NCBI RefSeq assembly: GCF_006716345.1
Contig: NZ_VFOX01000001.1
Coordinates: 2,108,001-2,172,000 of the forward strand
Direction: 5' to 3'
DNA from: Microbacterium saperdae
GTDB lineage: Bacteria; Actinomycetota; Actinomycetes; Actinomycetales; Microbacteriaceae
Length of the DNA stretch: 64,000 bases
Shown: positions 54,257 through 63,289 of the stretch, one piece after another
Layout: every line of letters begins with the position of its first letter
Numbering within the stretch: position 1 is the first letter of the stretch
Made by a program: the position numbers and the translations under genes
Notes under the pieces: model-generated
Told to the model about the DNA's origin: nothing
Seen by the model: the letters and a program-made list of their open reading frames with translations, nothing else
Database searches by the model: none

Positions 54257-56533
54257 TTACTCTGCGGCGGACTCCTCCGCAGGAGCAGCCTCGGCAGCAG
54301 GGGCGTCGTCGAGCACGGGCTCGAGCGACAGCTTGCCGCGGTCGTCGATCTTCGTGATCTTCACGAGGATCTTCTGACCGACCGAGAGGACGTCGTCGAC
54401 GTTCTCCACGCGCTTGCCACCGGCGAGCTTGCGCACCTCGGTGACGTGCAGCAGGCCGTCCTTGCCCGGGAGCAGCGAGACGAACGCACCGAACGTGGCG
54501 ATCTTCACGACGGTTCCGAGGAACTGCTCGCCGACCTCGGGGTTGGTCGGGTTGGCGATCGCGTTGACCTGGGCACGAGCGGCCTCGGCCGACGGACCAT
54601 CGGTCGCGCCGATGTAGACGGTGCCGTCCTCCTCGATCGAGATCTGTGCGCCGGTCTCGTCCTGGATCGCGTTGATCGTCTTGCCCTTCGGGCCGATCAG
54701 CTCACCGATCTTGTCCACCGGGATCTGCACGCTGATGACGCGAGGCGCGGTGGGCGCCATCTCGTCAGGGGCGTCGATCGCGGCGTTCAGGACGTTGAGG
54801 ATCGTCAGACGAGCGTCACGGGCCTGGGTCAGCGCACCGGTGAGCACGGACGTCGGGATGCCGTCGAGCTTCGTGTCGAGCTGGATGGCCGTGACGAACT
54901 CGCTGGTACCGGCGACCTTGAAGTCCATGTCGCCGAGAGCGTCCTCCGCACCCAGGATGTCGGTGAGTGCGGCGTAGCGGGTCTCACCGTTGACCTCGTC
55001 GGAGACGAGACCCATGGCGATACCGGCGACCGCGGCGCGCAGCGGCACACCCGCGTTGAGCAGCGACAGCGTCGATGCGCAGACGGAGCCCATCGAGGTC
55101 GAGCCGTTCGAGCTCAGCGCCTCGGAGACCTGACGGATCGCGTACGGGAACTCCTCGCGGCTCGGCAGAACCGGGACGAGAGCGCGCTCGGCGAGGAAGC
55201 CGTGCCCGATCTCGCGACGCTTCGGCGAACCCACGCGGCCGGTCTCACCGGTCGAGTAGGGCGGGAAGTTGTAGTGGTGCATGTAGCGCTTGCTCGTCGT
55301 GGGCGACAGCGAGTCGATCTGCTGCTCCATCTTGAGCATGTTCAGCGTCGTGATGCCCAGGATCTGGGTCTCACCGCGCTGGAAGATCGCGGAACCGTGC
55401 ACGCGCGGGATGACCTGCACCTCGGCGTCGAGCGGACGGATGTCCGCCAGTCCACGGCCGTCGATGCGAGCGCCCTCGGTGAGGATGCGACCGCGGACGA
55501 TCTTCTTCGTGACCGACTTGTAGGCCGCGGAGAACTCGCTCGGAGCCGTAGCCGGGAGCGAACCCGCCTCGGTGGCCTCGATGAGCTCAGCCTTGACGCG
55601 ATCCTTGATCTCGTCATCAGCGGTCTGACGCTCGACCTTGTCGGCGATCTGGTAGACGCCGACGAGCTGGTCGTAGGAACGCCCGGCGACGAAGTCGTAG
55701 ACCTCCTGGCTGTATGCCGGGAAGACCGGGTAGACACCCGGCTCCTTCGACGCTGTGGCGGCGAGCTCGGCCTGAGCCTTGACGAGCTGAGCGATGAACG
55801 GCTTGGACGCCTCGAGGCCCTGGGCCACGACGGCCTCGTCGGGCTTGGTGGCGCCGGCCTTGATCAGGTTCCAGCTGCCCTCGGTGGCCTCAGCCTCGAC
55901 CATCATGATCGCGACGTCTTCGGTGCCATCGGACTTGGTGACCACACGACCGGCGACGATCAGGTCGAACACGGCCTCGCTGACCTGCTCGGCGTTCGGG
56001 AACGCGACCCACTGGTCGGCGTGCTCGCCCTGGCCGGGGATGAACGCGAGGCGCACACCGGCGACGGGACCCGAGAACGGCAGACCCGAGATCTGGGTCG
56101 ACGCGGAAGCCGCGTTGATCGCGAGGGCGTCGTAGAACTCACCCGGTGCGATCGACATGACGGTGATGACGACCTGGACCTCGTTGCGCAGTCCGTCGAC
56201 GAACGACGGGCGCAGCGGACGGTCGATCAGACGGCAGACCAGGATCGCCTCGGTGGAGGGACGGCCCTCGCGACGGAAGAACGAGCCGGGGATCTTGCCG
56301 GCAGCGTAGGAACGCTCCTCGACGTCGACCGTCAGCGGGAAGAAGTCGAACCCTTCGCGCGGGTGCTTGCCTGCGCTGGTGGCCGAGAGGAGCATGGTCT
56401 CGCCGTCGAGGTACGCGGCGACTGCGCCCTGAGCCTGCTGCGCGAGGCGGCCGGTCTCGAAGCGGATGGTGCGGGTGCCGAAGCGGCCGTTGTCGAGAAC
56501 GGCCTCGGTGGCGGTGATTTCAGGACCTTCCAA
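54257..56533 (-). CDS. pnp: Polyribonucleotide nucleotidyltransferase (PNPase)
   Basis: 758 aa. Two RNase PH-like cores, the KH domain with [26 protein letters not shown], and an S1 domain ([34 protein letters not shown]) near the C-terminus. It degrades RNA 3'-5' with phosphate. The start is a TTG at 56533 ([13 protein letters not shown]) with GGAG seven bases upstream; the 107-residue in-frame extension is not supported. The C-terminus is an acidic Ala/Glu-rich tail. No rpsO is adjacent. Confidence 0.96.
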   Translation of the reverse strand: MEGPEITATEAVLDNGRFGTRTIRFETGRLAQQAQGAVAAYLDGETMLLSATSAGKHPREGFDFFPLTVDVEERSYAAGKIPGSFFRREGRPSTEAILVCRLIDRPLRPSFVDGLRNEVQVVITVMSIAPGEFYDALAINAASASTQISGLPFSGPVAGVRLAFIPGQGEHADQWVAFPNAEQVSEAVFDLIVAGRVVTKSDGTEDVAIMMVEAEATEGSWNLIKAGATKPDEAVVAQGLEASKPFIAQLVKAQAELAATASKEPGVYPVFPAYSQEVYDFVAGRSYDQLVGVYQIADKVERQTADDEIKDRVKAELIEATEAGSLPATAPSEFSAAYKSVTKKIVRGRILTEGARIDGRGLADIRPLDAEVQVIPRVHGSAIFQRGETQILGITTLNMLKMEQQIDSLSPTTSKRYMHHYNFPPYSTGETGRVGSPKRREIGHGFLAERALVPVLPSREEFPYAIRQVSEALSSNGSTSMGSVCASTLSLLNAGVPLRAAVAGIAMGLVSDEVNGETRYAALTDILGAEDALGDMDFKVAGTSEFVTAIQLDTKLDGIPTSVLTGALTQARDARLTILNVLNAAIDAPDEMAPTAPRVISVQIPVDKIGELIGPKGKTINAIQDETGAQISIEEDGTVYIGATDGPSAEAARAQVNAIANPTNPEVGEQFLGTVVKIATFGAFVSLLPGKDGLLHVTEVRKLAGGKRVENVDDVLSVGQKILVKITKIDDRGKLSLEPVLDDAPAAEAAPAEESAAE

Positions 56534-56898
56534 GAGGTCTCTCCTTCTTTGTTTAGACTCGCGAATCCGTATGACGCGCGAGCGTGTTCGTAAGGTGCGG
56601 ATACGGCCGGATATGGGCGCGCGGGCATTCCCGCGAATCTCGCCTGCGCTGGCCACCAGTAGAAAGCCACCCGACGTCGTGCGCCGAGGAACCCACCACA
56701 GGGGACCAGCTTCTCCGCCGATCGCTCCATGAGTCGATATGAAATTGGAGCGGTTGACAGATTGCAACCGCATCAACCCTATCAGCGCGTGCCTCGAAAT
56801 CGCTGGTGTGACCGCATGTGCGGTTCTGTCATCGGGCGGCCATACGCCGTTCACTCCTGCTTTGACCGTGCGTGACCGGCATCGATTGTGCTGACGGC
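56534..56898. other. Divergent intergenic region, pnp leader and ugd upstream
   Basis: 365 bp without a gene. On the pnp side a 6-bp stem CTCGCG/CGCGAG (56558-56582) could lie in the pnp leader. GCGGTTG-ACAGATTG-CAACCGC (56750-56771) is a 7-bp inverted repeat that includes TTGACA (56754-56759), a -35-like sequence on the plus strand. No close -10 match was found for it. rpsO, normally upstream of pnp, is absent. Confidence 0.55.
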
Positions 56899-58209
56899 AT
56901 GCGCATGTCAGTGATCGGCTGTGGGTACCTCGGTGCCGTGCACGCCGCGGCGATGGCCTCGATCGGACACGACGTCATCGGGATCGACGTCGATGAGGAC
57001 AAGATCGCGACGCTGTCCTCCGGCGCGGCCCCGTTCTTCGAACCGCGGCTCTCCGAGTTGCTGCAGGCGGGTCGCGCCTCTGGTCGTCTGCGGTTCAGCT
57101 CTCGGATGGAGGATGCTGCGGGAGCCACGGTGCACTTCATCGCGGTCGGCACACCCCAGCTTCCCGGCGGGCATGCCGCCGATCTCCGATTCGTCGACGC
57201 CGCGGTCGACGCGCTGCTCCCCCATCTGCGCCCCGGCGATGTCGTGGCCGGCAAGTCGACAGTCCCGGTCGGCACCGCCGAGCGGCTCGCAGCGCGTCTG
57301 GCGACCACGGGCACGACGCTCGTATGGAACCCGGAGTTCCTCCGCGAGGGGTGGGCCGTTCACGACACTCTGACGCCGGATCGGCTCGTGGTGGGAGTGC
57401 CGGCAGGTCCGTCGGGAGATCTCGCGGCGGACGTGCTGCGGGAAGCGTACTCCTCGGCGATCGACGCGGGAGTCCCTTTCCTCGTCACGGATCTCGCGAC
57501 GGCTGAGCTGGTCAAAGGTGCGGCGAACGCGTTCCTCGCCACGAAGATCTCGTTCATCAACGCCATGGCGGAGATCGCGGAAGCAGCGGGTGCGGATGTG
57601 ACGCTCCTCGCCGACGCACTCGGGCATGACACACGGATCGGACGACGCTACCTCGGCGCAGGCATCGGCTTCGGGGGCGGGTGCCTGCCCAAGGACATCC
57701 GCGCGTTCGCCGCGAGGGCGGAAGAACTCGGACGCGGTGAAGCGGTCGGCTTCCTCAGAGAGGTCGACGCGATCAACCTCCGACGTCGGGATCGCGCGGT
57801 GCAGATCGTCGTCGACGCCCTCGGCGGTCTTGTCTTCGGCCGACGGATCGCCGTGCTCGGTGCGGCCTTCAAGCCGTTCAGCGATGACATCCGCGACTCC
57901 CCTGCCCTCGATGTCGCCGTCCGGTTGCGCGGGCTCGGGGCGGACGTGATCGTGACCGATCCGGCGGCGCTCGACAACGCGGCGGCTCTGCACCCGCAGC
58001 TCGGCTATGAGAGACAGCGCGACGATGCTCTCCGCGATGCGGATGCCGTGGTCGTCGTGACCGAGTGGGACGAGTATCGGAGGGACCTCTCCCCCATCCA
58101 TGCGGCCGGGCTCGTGCGCAGACGGATCATCATCGACGGGCGCAACTGTCTGGATGCAGAGGCCTGGCGCGCGGCGGGATGGGACTACCGCGGAATGGGA
58201 CGGCGCTGA
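56899..58209 (+). CDS. UDP-glucose/GDP-mannose dehydrogenase family protein
   Basis: 436 aa NAD-dependent enzyme oxidising UDP-glucose to UDP-glucuronate, or a similar sugar nucleotide. It starts [20 protein letters not shown] (Rossmann GxGYxG). It has the catalytic Cys in [16 protein letters not shown] (about residue 262) and the closing Rossmann domain with [23 protein letters not shown]. The ATG at 56899 is used because it starts the Rossmann strand; a GTG at 56872 would add nine residues. It would supply sugars for surface polysaccharides. Confidence 0.91.
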   Translation: MRMSVIGCGYLGAVHAAAMASIGHDVIGIDVDEDKIATLSSGAAPFFEPRLSELLQAGRASGRLRFSSRMEDAAGATVHFIAVGTPQLPGGHAADLRFVDAAVDALLPHLRPGDVVAGKSTVPVGTAERLAARLATTGTTLVWNPEFLREGWAVHDTLTPDRLVVGVPAGPSGDLAADVLREAYSSAIDAGVPFLVTDLATAELVKGAANAFLATKISFINAMAEIAEAAGADVTLLADALGHDTRIGRRYLGAGIGFGGGCLPKDIRAFAARAEELGRGEAVGFLREVDAINLRRRDRAVQIVVDALGGLVFGRRIAVLGAAFKPFSDDIRDSPALDVAVRLRGLGADVIVTDPAALDNAAALHPQLGYERQRDDALRDADAVVVVTEWDEYRRDLSPIHAAGLVRRRIIIDGRNCLDAEAWRAAGWDYRGMGRR

Positions 58210-58372
58210 GGCGGTTCGTGTCGCATCGCCGGCGGCGGTGGAGAGCCCTGTTCACGGGTTTTCTGTGGAGGGTGAGTGGGTGGTGATCGTGTTCCGGAAT
58301 ACTGGTCTGACCTGGGCTGTTTCGGGTGATCTTCGGGTGGGAATGTCGGTGGTCCCGGGTTGACTGGGGGGT

Positions 58373-60073
58373 ATGAACCACCCCGTGGCTGTGCTCGATC
58401 AGGTCGTGAGCGACCTGGATGCGGTGGTGCGTGCGGGGTCGGTGGTGGGTTTGTCGGATGCGGAGAAGCTCGAGGTGCTGCGCGCGGCGGGTGAGGTGGT
58501 GCGGCGGGCGGAAGCGCTGATCGTGGAGACCGTGGCCTCGGTGCCCGCCCGGCCAGCGGGGTCGGGGGATCCTGCGTTCTGTGGACAGTTCGGCTGCCGC
58601 AGCATGAGTGAGCTGCTGCAACGCGTGCTGCGCGCGGACGCTGCCGGTGCCGGACGGGTCGTGAAGGCCGCACGGCTGGTGCGCCGAGAAGTGGATATCA
58701 GCTCCGGGGGCTGGTTGCCGGCGTTGTGGCCGCAGTTGAGGGCGGCGTTGGTGGACGGGGCGGTGGGGGTCGCCGGGCTGTTGGCGGCGACGGGGCCGAT
58801 CGAGCAGGCGCGCGGGCGCGTCGGAGCGGCGGACCGGGTACGGGCTGACGCGGAACTCGCCGCGTATGCGCAGGGGGTCGCGGAATCGGATGCGGACGCG
58901 GATGCCGATGCCGGGCCCGGGGCGACGCCGGAAGATCTGCGGGTCCTCGCGCAACGGATCGTGATGTTCCTCGACCCGGACGGGGCCGAGCCCGCGGAGG
59001 AGATCGCGATGCGGGGACGCGGGGTGATTCTGGGGCGGGTGAGGAACGGGCTCATCCCGATTCGTGGGGATCTGTTGCCGGAGACCGCGGGACAGTTGCA
59101 GCGGATCTGGGACGCGTACCTGAACCCGAAAGCCGACGGACCACCCGTGCCGGGCGTGCGATTCGTGCCGTCCGACCAGAATGACGCGCACGGCTCCCGC
59201 GACGCGCACGGTGCCCAGGACGTGCAGGATGTGCAGGACGTGCAGGATCGGCAGGATCGGGAGGATCGGGAGGATCGGGATGGTGGTGTGTTGCCGTCCG
59301 GGGACCCGGGCGGTCAGATCGACCCTCGCACCCGTGCGCAGAAGCAGCACGACGCGTTCACCGCGATGCTCGGGATCGCCGCCCGCCACGACGACATGCC
59401 GAAACTCGGCGGGGCGGCACCGACGCTGATCGTGTCCGTGACCGCAGACGACTACGCCACCGGGCACGGGTGGGCGCACATCGACGGGATCGACACACCG
59501 ACCACGATCGCCGCCGCCCGCCACACCGCCTGCGGCGGGACGATCCAACGGGTGCTGTTCGACCCGGAAGGCCGCATCGTCGGGATCGGGAGCACGGAGC
59601 GCATCTTCACGACCCCTCAACGCCGGGCGATCACCCTCCGCGACAAGGAATGCCTCATCCCGGGATGCCACGTCCCCGCAGCGTGGTGCGAGATCCACCA
59701 CGTCCAGGAACACTCCCGCGGCGGACCCACACACACCGACAACGGTGTCGCCCTGTGCTGGCACCACCACCGCACTCTGGAGACCTCCGGGTGGGAGATC
59801 CGCATGGACAACGGGACCCCGACCGTCCGCGGGCCCGCATGGTGGGACCCCGCACGACGATGGCGCACACCACGACCACCGGTGACCACGGGGCGACCGT
59901 CCGGTAACGGCCACGCCACGACTGCACCACGCTCAAAAACGCCACCCAGGACGGCGCCAGGCAGGACGGCGCCGCTCGCGACGGCGCCAGGCACGTCGGT
60001 GCCACTCACGACGGCGCCACCCGCGACATGGCCACTCACGAGGCCGCCACTTACGACAGCGCTGCGGCGCTAA
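58373..60073 (+). CDS. DUF222 and HNH endonuclease-domain protein (REP13E12-type)
   Basis: 566 aa. The N-terminal DUF222 helical domain (about 5-330) is followed by an HNH motif: CLIPGCHVPAAWCEIHHVQEH, then GGPTHTDNGVALCWHHHRTLE, with Cys pairs likely holding zinc. This is the actinobacterial 13E12-repeat family, often in many copies per genome; function unknown. Two in-frame repeats lie within it: tripeptide QDV/QDR/EDR (59216-59278) and C-terminal x-P-x-x-T pentapeptides (59941-60060). GGGGGG precedes the ATG. Confidence 0.88.
   Translation: MNHPVAVLDQVVSDLDAVVRAGSVVGLSDAEKLEVLRAAGEVVRRAEALIVETVASVPARPAGSGDPAFCGQFGCRSMSELLQRVLRADAAGAGRVVKAARLVRREVDISSGGWLPALWPQLRAALVDGAVGVAGLLAATGPIEQARGRVGAADRVRADAELAAYAQGVAESDADADADAGPGATPEDLRVLAQRIVMFLDPDGAEPAEEIAMRGRGVILGRVRNGLIPIRGDLLPETAGQLQRIWDAYLNPKADGPPVPGVRFVPSDQNDAHGSRDAHGAQDVQDVQDVQDRQDREDREDRDGGVLPSGDPGGQIDPRTRAQKQHDAFTAMLGIAARHDDMPKLGGAAPTLIVSVTADDYATGHGWAHIDGIDTPTTIAAARHTACGGTIQRVLFDPEGRIVGIGSTERIFTTPQRRAITLRDKECLIPGCHVPAAWCEIHHVQEHSRGGPTHTDNGVALCWHHHRTLETSGWEIRMDNGTPTVRGPAWWDPARRWRTPRPPVTTGRPSGNGHATTAPRSKTPPRTAPGRTAPLATAPGTSVPLTTAPPATWPLTRPPLTTALRR
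59216..59278 (+). repeat. 9-bp in-frame tandem repeat, 7 copies
   Basis: Units CAGGACGTG, CAGGATGTG, CAGGACGTG, CAGGATCGG, CAGGATCGG, GAGGATCGG, GAGGATCGG encode the tripeptides QDV, QDR and EDR. The period is a multiple of three, so copy-number changes would lengthen or shorten the protein without a frameshift. It joins the DUF222 part to the HNH domain. Confidence 0.95.
59941..60060 (+). repeat. 15-bp in-frame tandem repeat, 8 copies
   Basis: Imperfect units such as GCCAGGCAGGACGGC and GCCACTCACGACGGC are repeated eight times end to end and code for pentapeptides of the form A-P-x-x-T in the C-terminal tail. The last unit (GCCACTTACGACAGC) is four codons before the stop. Confidence 0.95.
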
Positions 60074-60230
60074 GTGGCGCAGGAACTCGGCGCTCCGCAG
60101 CGCCGAGGCGCTGAGTGGCGCAGGAACTCGGCGCTCCGCAGCGCTGCGGCGCTAAGTGGCGCAGGAGGTCGGTGCTCGACAGCACTGAGGCGCTGAGTGC
60201 CGCGGGATGTCGGCGCTGGACACCGCCGCG
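60067..60230 (+). repeat. 41-bp tandem repeat, 4 copies, each with a hairpin
   Basis: Four 41-bp units start at 60067, 60108, 60149 and 60190. The first contains the HNH stop codon. Each has a stem near its 3' end: CTCGGCGCT-CCGC-AGCGCCGAG is perfect in unit 1 and decays in units 2 and 4. In unit 3 a C-G pair is changed to T-A, which keeps the pairing. The array is between the HNH gene and a convergent nucleotidyltransferase gene. Confidence 0.9.
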
Positions 60231-60284
60231 CCGCCTCGCACCGCATCCGCGACTTCGGCTCCACTGCAACTGCGATGAAGCGCC

Positions 60285-60309
60285 GCTCGCGATCGTTACG
60301 ATCGCAGCG
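60285..60309. terminator. Possible terminator hairpin between HNH and nucleotidyltransferase genes
   Basis: GCGATCG-TTA-CGATCGC (7-bp stem, 60289-60305) extended by CGCT/AGCG outside, with a one-base bulge. It is about 75 bases past the end of the convergent nucleotidyltransferase gene, so the assignment is tentative. The rest of 60231-60383 shows nothing coding. Confidence 0.4.
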
Positions 60310-60383
60310 CAGCGGGCTGCGCCACCGGATGTGTCCAGGCCCAGTCTGTTCGTGGGCGCAGTCGTGCCGAACGACTCGCTGCG

Positions 60384-61073
60384 TCACCGTACGAAGCCGG
60401 CCTGCACGCGACCGCCTGCGGCATCCAGCTCGCGCTCTACCTGGGTGGCGAACTCGTCGAAGTCCCCCTGCAGCAACGGCGCCGCCAAGGCCTCAGTCCT
60501 GTCCACGCTCAGTTCGCACAGTCGTCGCGGCAGGTACTTCCCTGCACCGATCCAGTGTCCTGCTCCGAGCAGCATCAGTTCGGCCGTGCGCTCGAACAAC
60601 AACCCGGCGATCACGCGCCGCTCCAGTGGATCCTGCGCATCGCGCAGATCGTCGAGCTGATCCGTGATCATGTAGCGGCGGAACTCCAGCTCGTGCGCCG
60701 TTGGCCGGGGACCGTCGACGAGCACTCGTTCCCAGCGGTGGCGCAGCTCCTGCAGCGCGGTGCCGCCACGCACCTCGATCCCTTCCACGAGCATGTGCAC
60801 GATGACCGGGCGGAACTGGGCGACGCCGCGGGCGGCCCATTCCCCATACCCGTCGACGGTGTAGGCGAATACTTCGAAGAACCCGCCCTCGAATTCGAAG
60901 CCGCCCGCGAAGCTCGCCGCGTCCGTCTCGAAAATGTCGTCGCCGATCAGGAGCAGGTCGATGTCGCTGGTGCGCGTGCGGGTCCCGCGCGCCGTGCTTC
61001 CCGCCACCACGGCGATCCCCGCCCGAGGGAAGTGCGCCGCAATGAACCGTTCGACGATCGGGAGCTGCTCCAT
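60384..61073 (-). CDS. Nucleotidyltransferase-domain protein
   Basis: 229 aa. The polymerase-beta-like motif GSTARGTRTRTSDIDLLLIGDD (G-S-x-A-x-G followed by D-x-D) is clear in the first third. Downstream residues do not match a known family. TATGCT is seven bases before the ATG; the longer frame has no support. No partner HEPN gene or antitoxin is next to it, so a toxin-antitoxin role is not supported. Confidence 0.82.
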   Translation of the reverse strand: MEQLPIVERFIAAHFPRAGIAVVAGSTARGTRTRTSDIDLLLIGDDIFETDAASFAGGFEFEGGFFEVFAYTVDGYGEWAARGVAQFRPVIVHMLVEGIEVRGGTALQELRHRWERVLVDGPRPTAHELEFRRYMITDQLDDLRDAQDPLERRVIAGLLFERTAELMLLGAGHWIGAGKYLPRRLCELSVDRTEALAAPLLQGDFDEFATQVERELDAAGGRVQAGFVR

Positions 61074-61116
61074 GCCTCCCAGCATAGGAACGTCCCGGCA
61101 TACCGATACGTCCCGC

Positions 61117-61178
61117 TCCCGGGGCACGACCCGGTTGCCGGGCATGAACCAGTTCCCGGGGCACGACCCGGTTGCCGG
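61117..61178. repeat. 25-bp direct repeat pair
   Basis: TCCCGGGGCACGACCCGG plus TTGCCGG occurs at 61117-61141 and again, identically, at 61154-61178, 37 bases apart. The pair is in the gap between the nucleotidyltransferase start and the end of the glycosyltransferase gene. Internal CCCGGG and CCGG-type palindromy could form hairpins. Confidence 0.8.
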
Positions 61179-61203
61179 ACACACCTCAGCGCACGTACAC
61201 GCC

Positions 61204-63150
61204 TCAGTGCACGGGCACGTCCCGTGCGGCGGAGGATCTGCCGAGGTACACGTAGCCGTCGTGCTTCGCGGAGCGCCCGTCTCCTGCGGCCCGGCCCTGC
61301 ATCCGCCGCCAGACCCACGGCAGCGCGTGCCGTCGCCACCAGAGTCCGGTGCCGATCGGCTCGTGCTCATGCAAGGCGGCGTCGAGCAGTCCCAGTGCGT
61401 CGGCATGCGGAACGGCGAGCACCTCACCCACCCGGTATGCCAGAAAACGATGTCCGCGGCTGCTCAGGTGCACGAGGTCTTCGCCCCAGTGCGGTCGATC
61501 ACCGAGTGTGGGGTGCAGATCCGTGTCGATCAGGATCGCCCCCGTGCGTGTGGCGATACCCGCGAGTGCAGTCGCGAAAGCCGCGAACCGCGAGGTGTAC
61601 ATCCCCGCCGCGCGACGACCGGGAAGGAACGGGGTCACGAGGACCACATCCGCGCCGATCTCACGCAGCTGCACGACCGCGTCCTCCAGCGATGCGGCGA
61701 GCGCAGGGATGTCGACACGGCGCTTCACGAGATCGTTCGCACCGATCAGGATCGACACCAGATCGGGCCGCAACTCGAGCGCGCGCTGCAGCTGGTACCC
61801 GCACACGTCGCTGACCCGCTTGGATCTGATGGCGAGGTTCGCGTAGTGCAGACCTCCCCGCGAGGCGAGGAGCAGGGCGAGACGATCGGCCCACCCGCGC
61901 AGAGCGCCATCAGGGGCGGGATCGCACAGCCCCTCGGTCAGCGAGTCTCCGAGCGCCACGTAGCGCCGCCACCGCATCGACACGACCGGTCGCGATTGCT
62001 CGGGGCGCACGACGCGGCGCGCGCGCAGCGACGTGTCCACCCGCTTGAGCGTCTGGGCCTCCTCATAGTGTGCAAGGAGCTGGTCGCAGATGCTGGCCCA
62101 CGATCTGCCCTGCACCGCGTCGAAACCCGCTTCGCCGAATGCCCGTCGTTTGCGCACATCGCCGGCGAGGTCGGCCACCCGCATCCGCAGGTCGTCCAGG
62201 TCGCCCGGACGGTACAGCCAGCCATCGACGCCCATCCGCACGAGATCCAGAGGGCCTCCTCGCCCGGTCGCGACCACGGGAACCCCGCTCGCATGCGCCT
62301 CCTGAAGGGTCTGCCCGAACGTCTCGCTCTCCCCCGGGTGCACGAAGACGTCGAACGAGGCCATCGCCGCGGCGAGCGCCTCACCCTCGAGATGCCCCAG
62401 GAAGATCGCGTCCGGCATCAGTGACTCCAGACGCGCGCGACTGGGTCCATCCCCGACGATCACCAGCCGGGTGCCCGGCACAGACTGCACGGCGACCAGA
62501 TCCTCCACCTGCTTCTCGGGTGCGAGCCTTCCCACGTACCCGATCACGGCGTCCCCGTCCGCACCCCACTGCCGACGCATCGTGAGATCGCGGCGCGTCG
62601 GATGGAAGCGTTCCGCGTCGACTCCTCGTCCCCAGCGGCGCAGTCGATCCACGCCGAGCTGCTCCAGCTGGCTCTGCGCTTCCGATGAGGGCGCGAGGGT
62701 GAGTGTCGCCCTGCGGTGCAACCGTGCGATGTGCGTCTGCGCGAACCCGGTGGTCGCCGCGATCCCGTAGCGCTCCGTGTATGCGGCGACATCCGTCTGG
62801 TAGGCGGCGACGGCCGCGACATCGAGGCGTTCCGCCGCGAGCACTCCCCGCCATCCGAGTGCGAACGGTGAGGCCAGGTGCACCACATCGGGTGCGAAAC
62901 GTCGCAACGACGCCGCCACGCGATGGGCGGGCGATGTCCCGACCCGGACGTTGCGGTAACCCGGGAGCGCGAGGCTCGGGATGGACTCGATCGCCGCTCC
63001 GCTGACGGAGGTGGGGATCCCGGCAGCGGCTGGGGCGACCACATGCGCCTGGTGCCCGGTGCGTTCGAGATGCCGCAGGATCTGCAGCACCGATCCGGTG
63101 ACGCCGTTCATATGCGGAAGGAAGGACTCTGTCACGATCGCGACTCTCAC
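61204..63150 (-). CDS. GT4 glycosyltransferase fused to SGNH/GDSL hydrolase
   Basis: 648 aa in one frame. Residues 1-375 are a GT-B, family 4 mannosyltransferase-like domain: AIVTESFLPHMNGVTGSV, GYVGRLAPEKQVEDLV, and the E-x7-E pair Glu276/Glu284 in HPGESETFGQTLQEAHASG. Residues 395-600 are an SGNH hydrolase: YVALGDSLTEGL (Ser403), GAND (470-473) and DLVHLSSRGHR with Asp558 and His561. The start is a GTG at 63150. The product may modify and then deacylate a glycan or glycolipid; this is inferred. Confidence 0.9.
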   Translation of the reverse strand: MRVAIVTESFLPHMNGVTGSVLQILRHLERTGHQAHVVAPAAAGIPTSVSGAAIESIPSLALPGYRNVRVGTSPAHRVAASLRRFAPDVVHLASPFALGWRGVLAAERLDVAAVAAYQTDVAAYTERYGIAATTGFAQTHIARLHRRATLTLAPSSEAQSQLEQLGVDRLRRWGRGVDAERFHPTRRDLTMRRQWGADGDAVIGYVGRLAPEKQVEDLVAVQSVPGTRLVIVGDGPSRARLESLMPDAIFLGHLEGEALAAAMASFDVFVHPGESETFGQTLQEAHASGVPVVATGRGGPLDLVRMGVDGWLYRPGDLDDLRMRVADLAGDVRKRRAFGEAGFDAVQGRSWASICDQLLAHYEEAQTLKRVDTSLRARRVVRPEQSRPVVSMRWRRYVALGDSLTEGLCDPAPDGALRGWADRLALLLASRGGLHYANLAIRSKRVSDVCGYQLQRALELRPDLVSILIGANDLVKRRVDIPALAASLEDAVVQLREIGADVVLVTPFLPGRRAAGMYTSRFAAFATALAGIATRTGAILIDTDLHPTLGDRPHWGEDLVHLSSRGHRFLAYRVGEVLAVPHADALGLLDAALHEHEPIGTGLWWRRHALPWVWRRMQGRAAGDGRSAKHDGYVYLGRSSAARDVPVH

Positions 63151-63289
63151 ATCCCCAGGATGACGGGCGTCACGGTGACCGTGACGCAGATCCTGCCGGC
63201 ATCATCAGATGTTCACCCGATGCTGGAGCGCCCGTCACCGGCTAGGCGCTCGTTGGTTCCCGTTCATCCACGGCGGGCACCGTGAGAGC

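Noticed and set aside
54446..56593. Antisense frame of 715 aa opposite pnp
   Set aside because: Shadow of the verified PNPase frame, with low-complexity Arg/Asp composition and no domain.
58373..60073. HNH gene as a homing endonuclease or mobile element
   Set aside because: DUF222/HNH proteins are ordinary dispersed actinobacterial genes. No flanking terminal repeats, intron or inserted host gene was seen.
60067..60230. 41-bp repeats as a CRISPR array
   Set aside because: The units abut each other with no variable spacers, and there are no cas genes near.
60384..61073. Nucleotidyltransferase gene as half of an MNT-HEPN toxin-antitoxin module
   Set aside because: No HEPN-like partner gene is adjacent. 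Neighbours are the repeats and the glycosyltransferase fusion.
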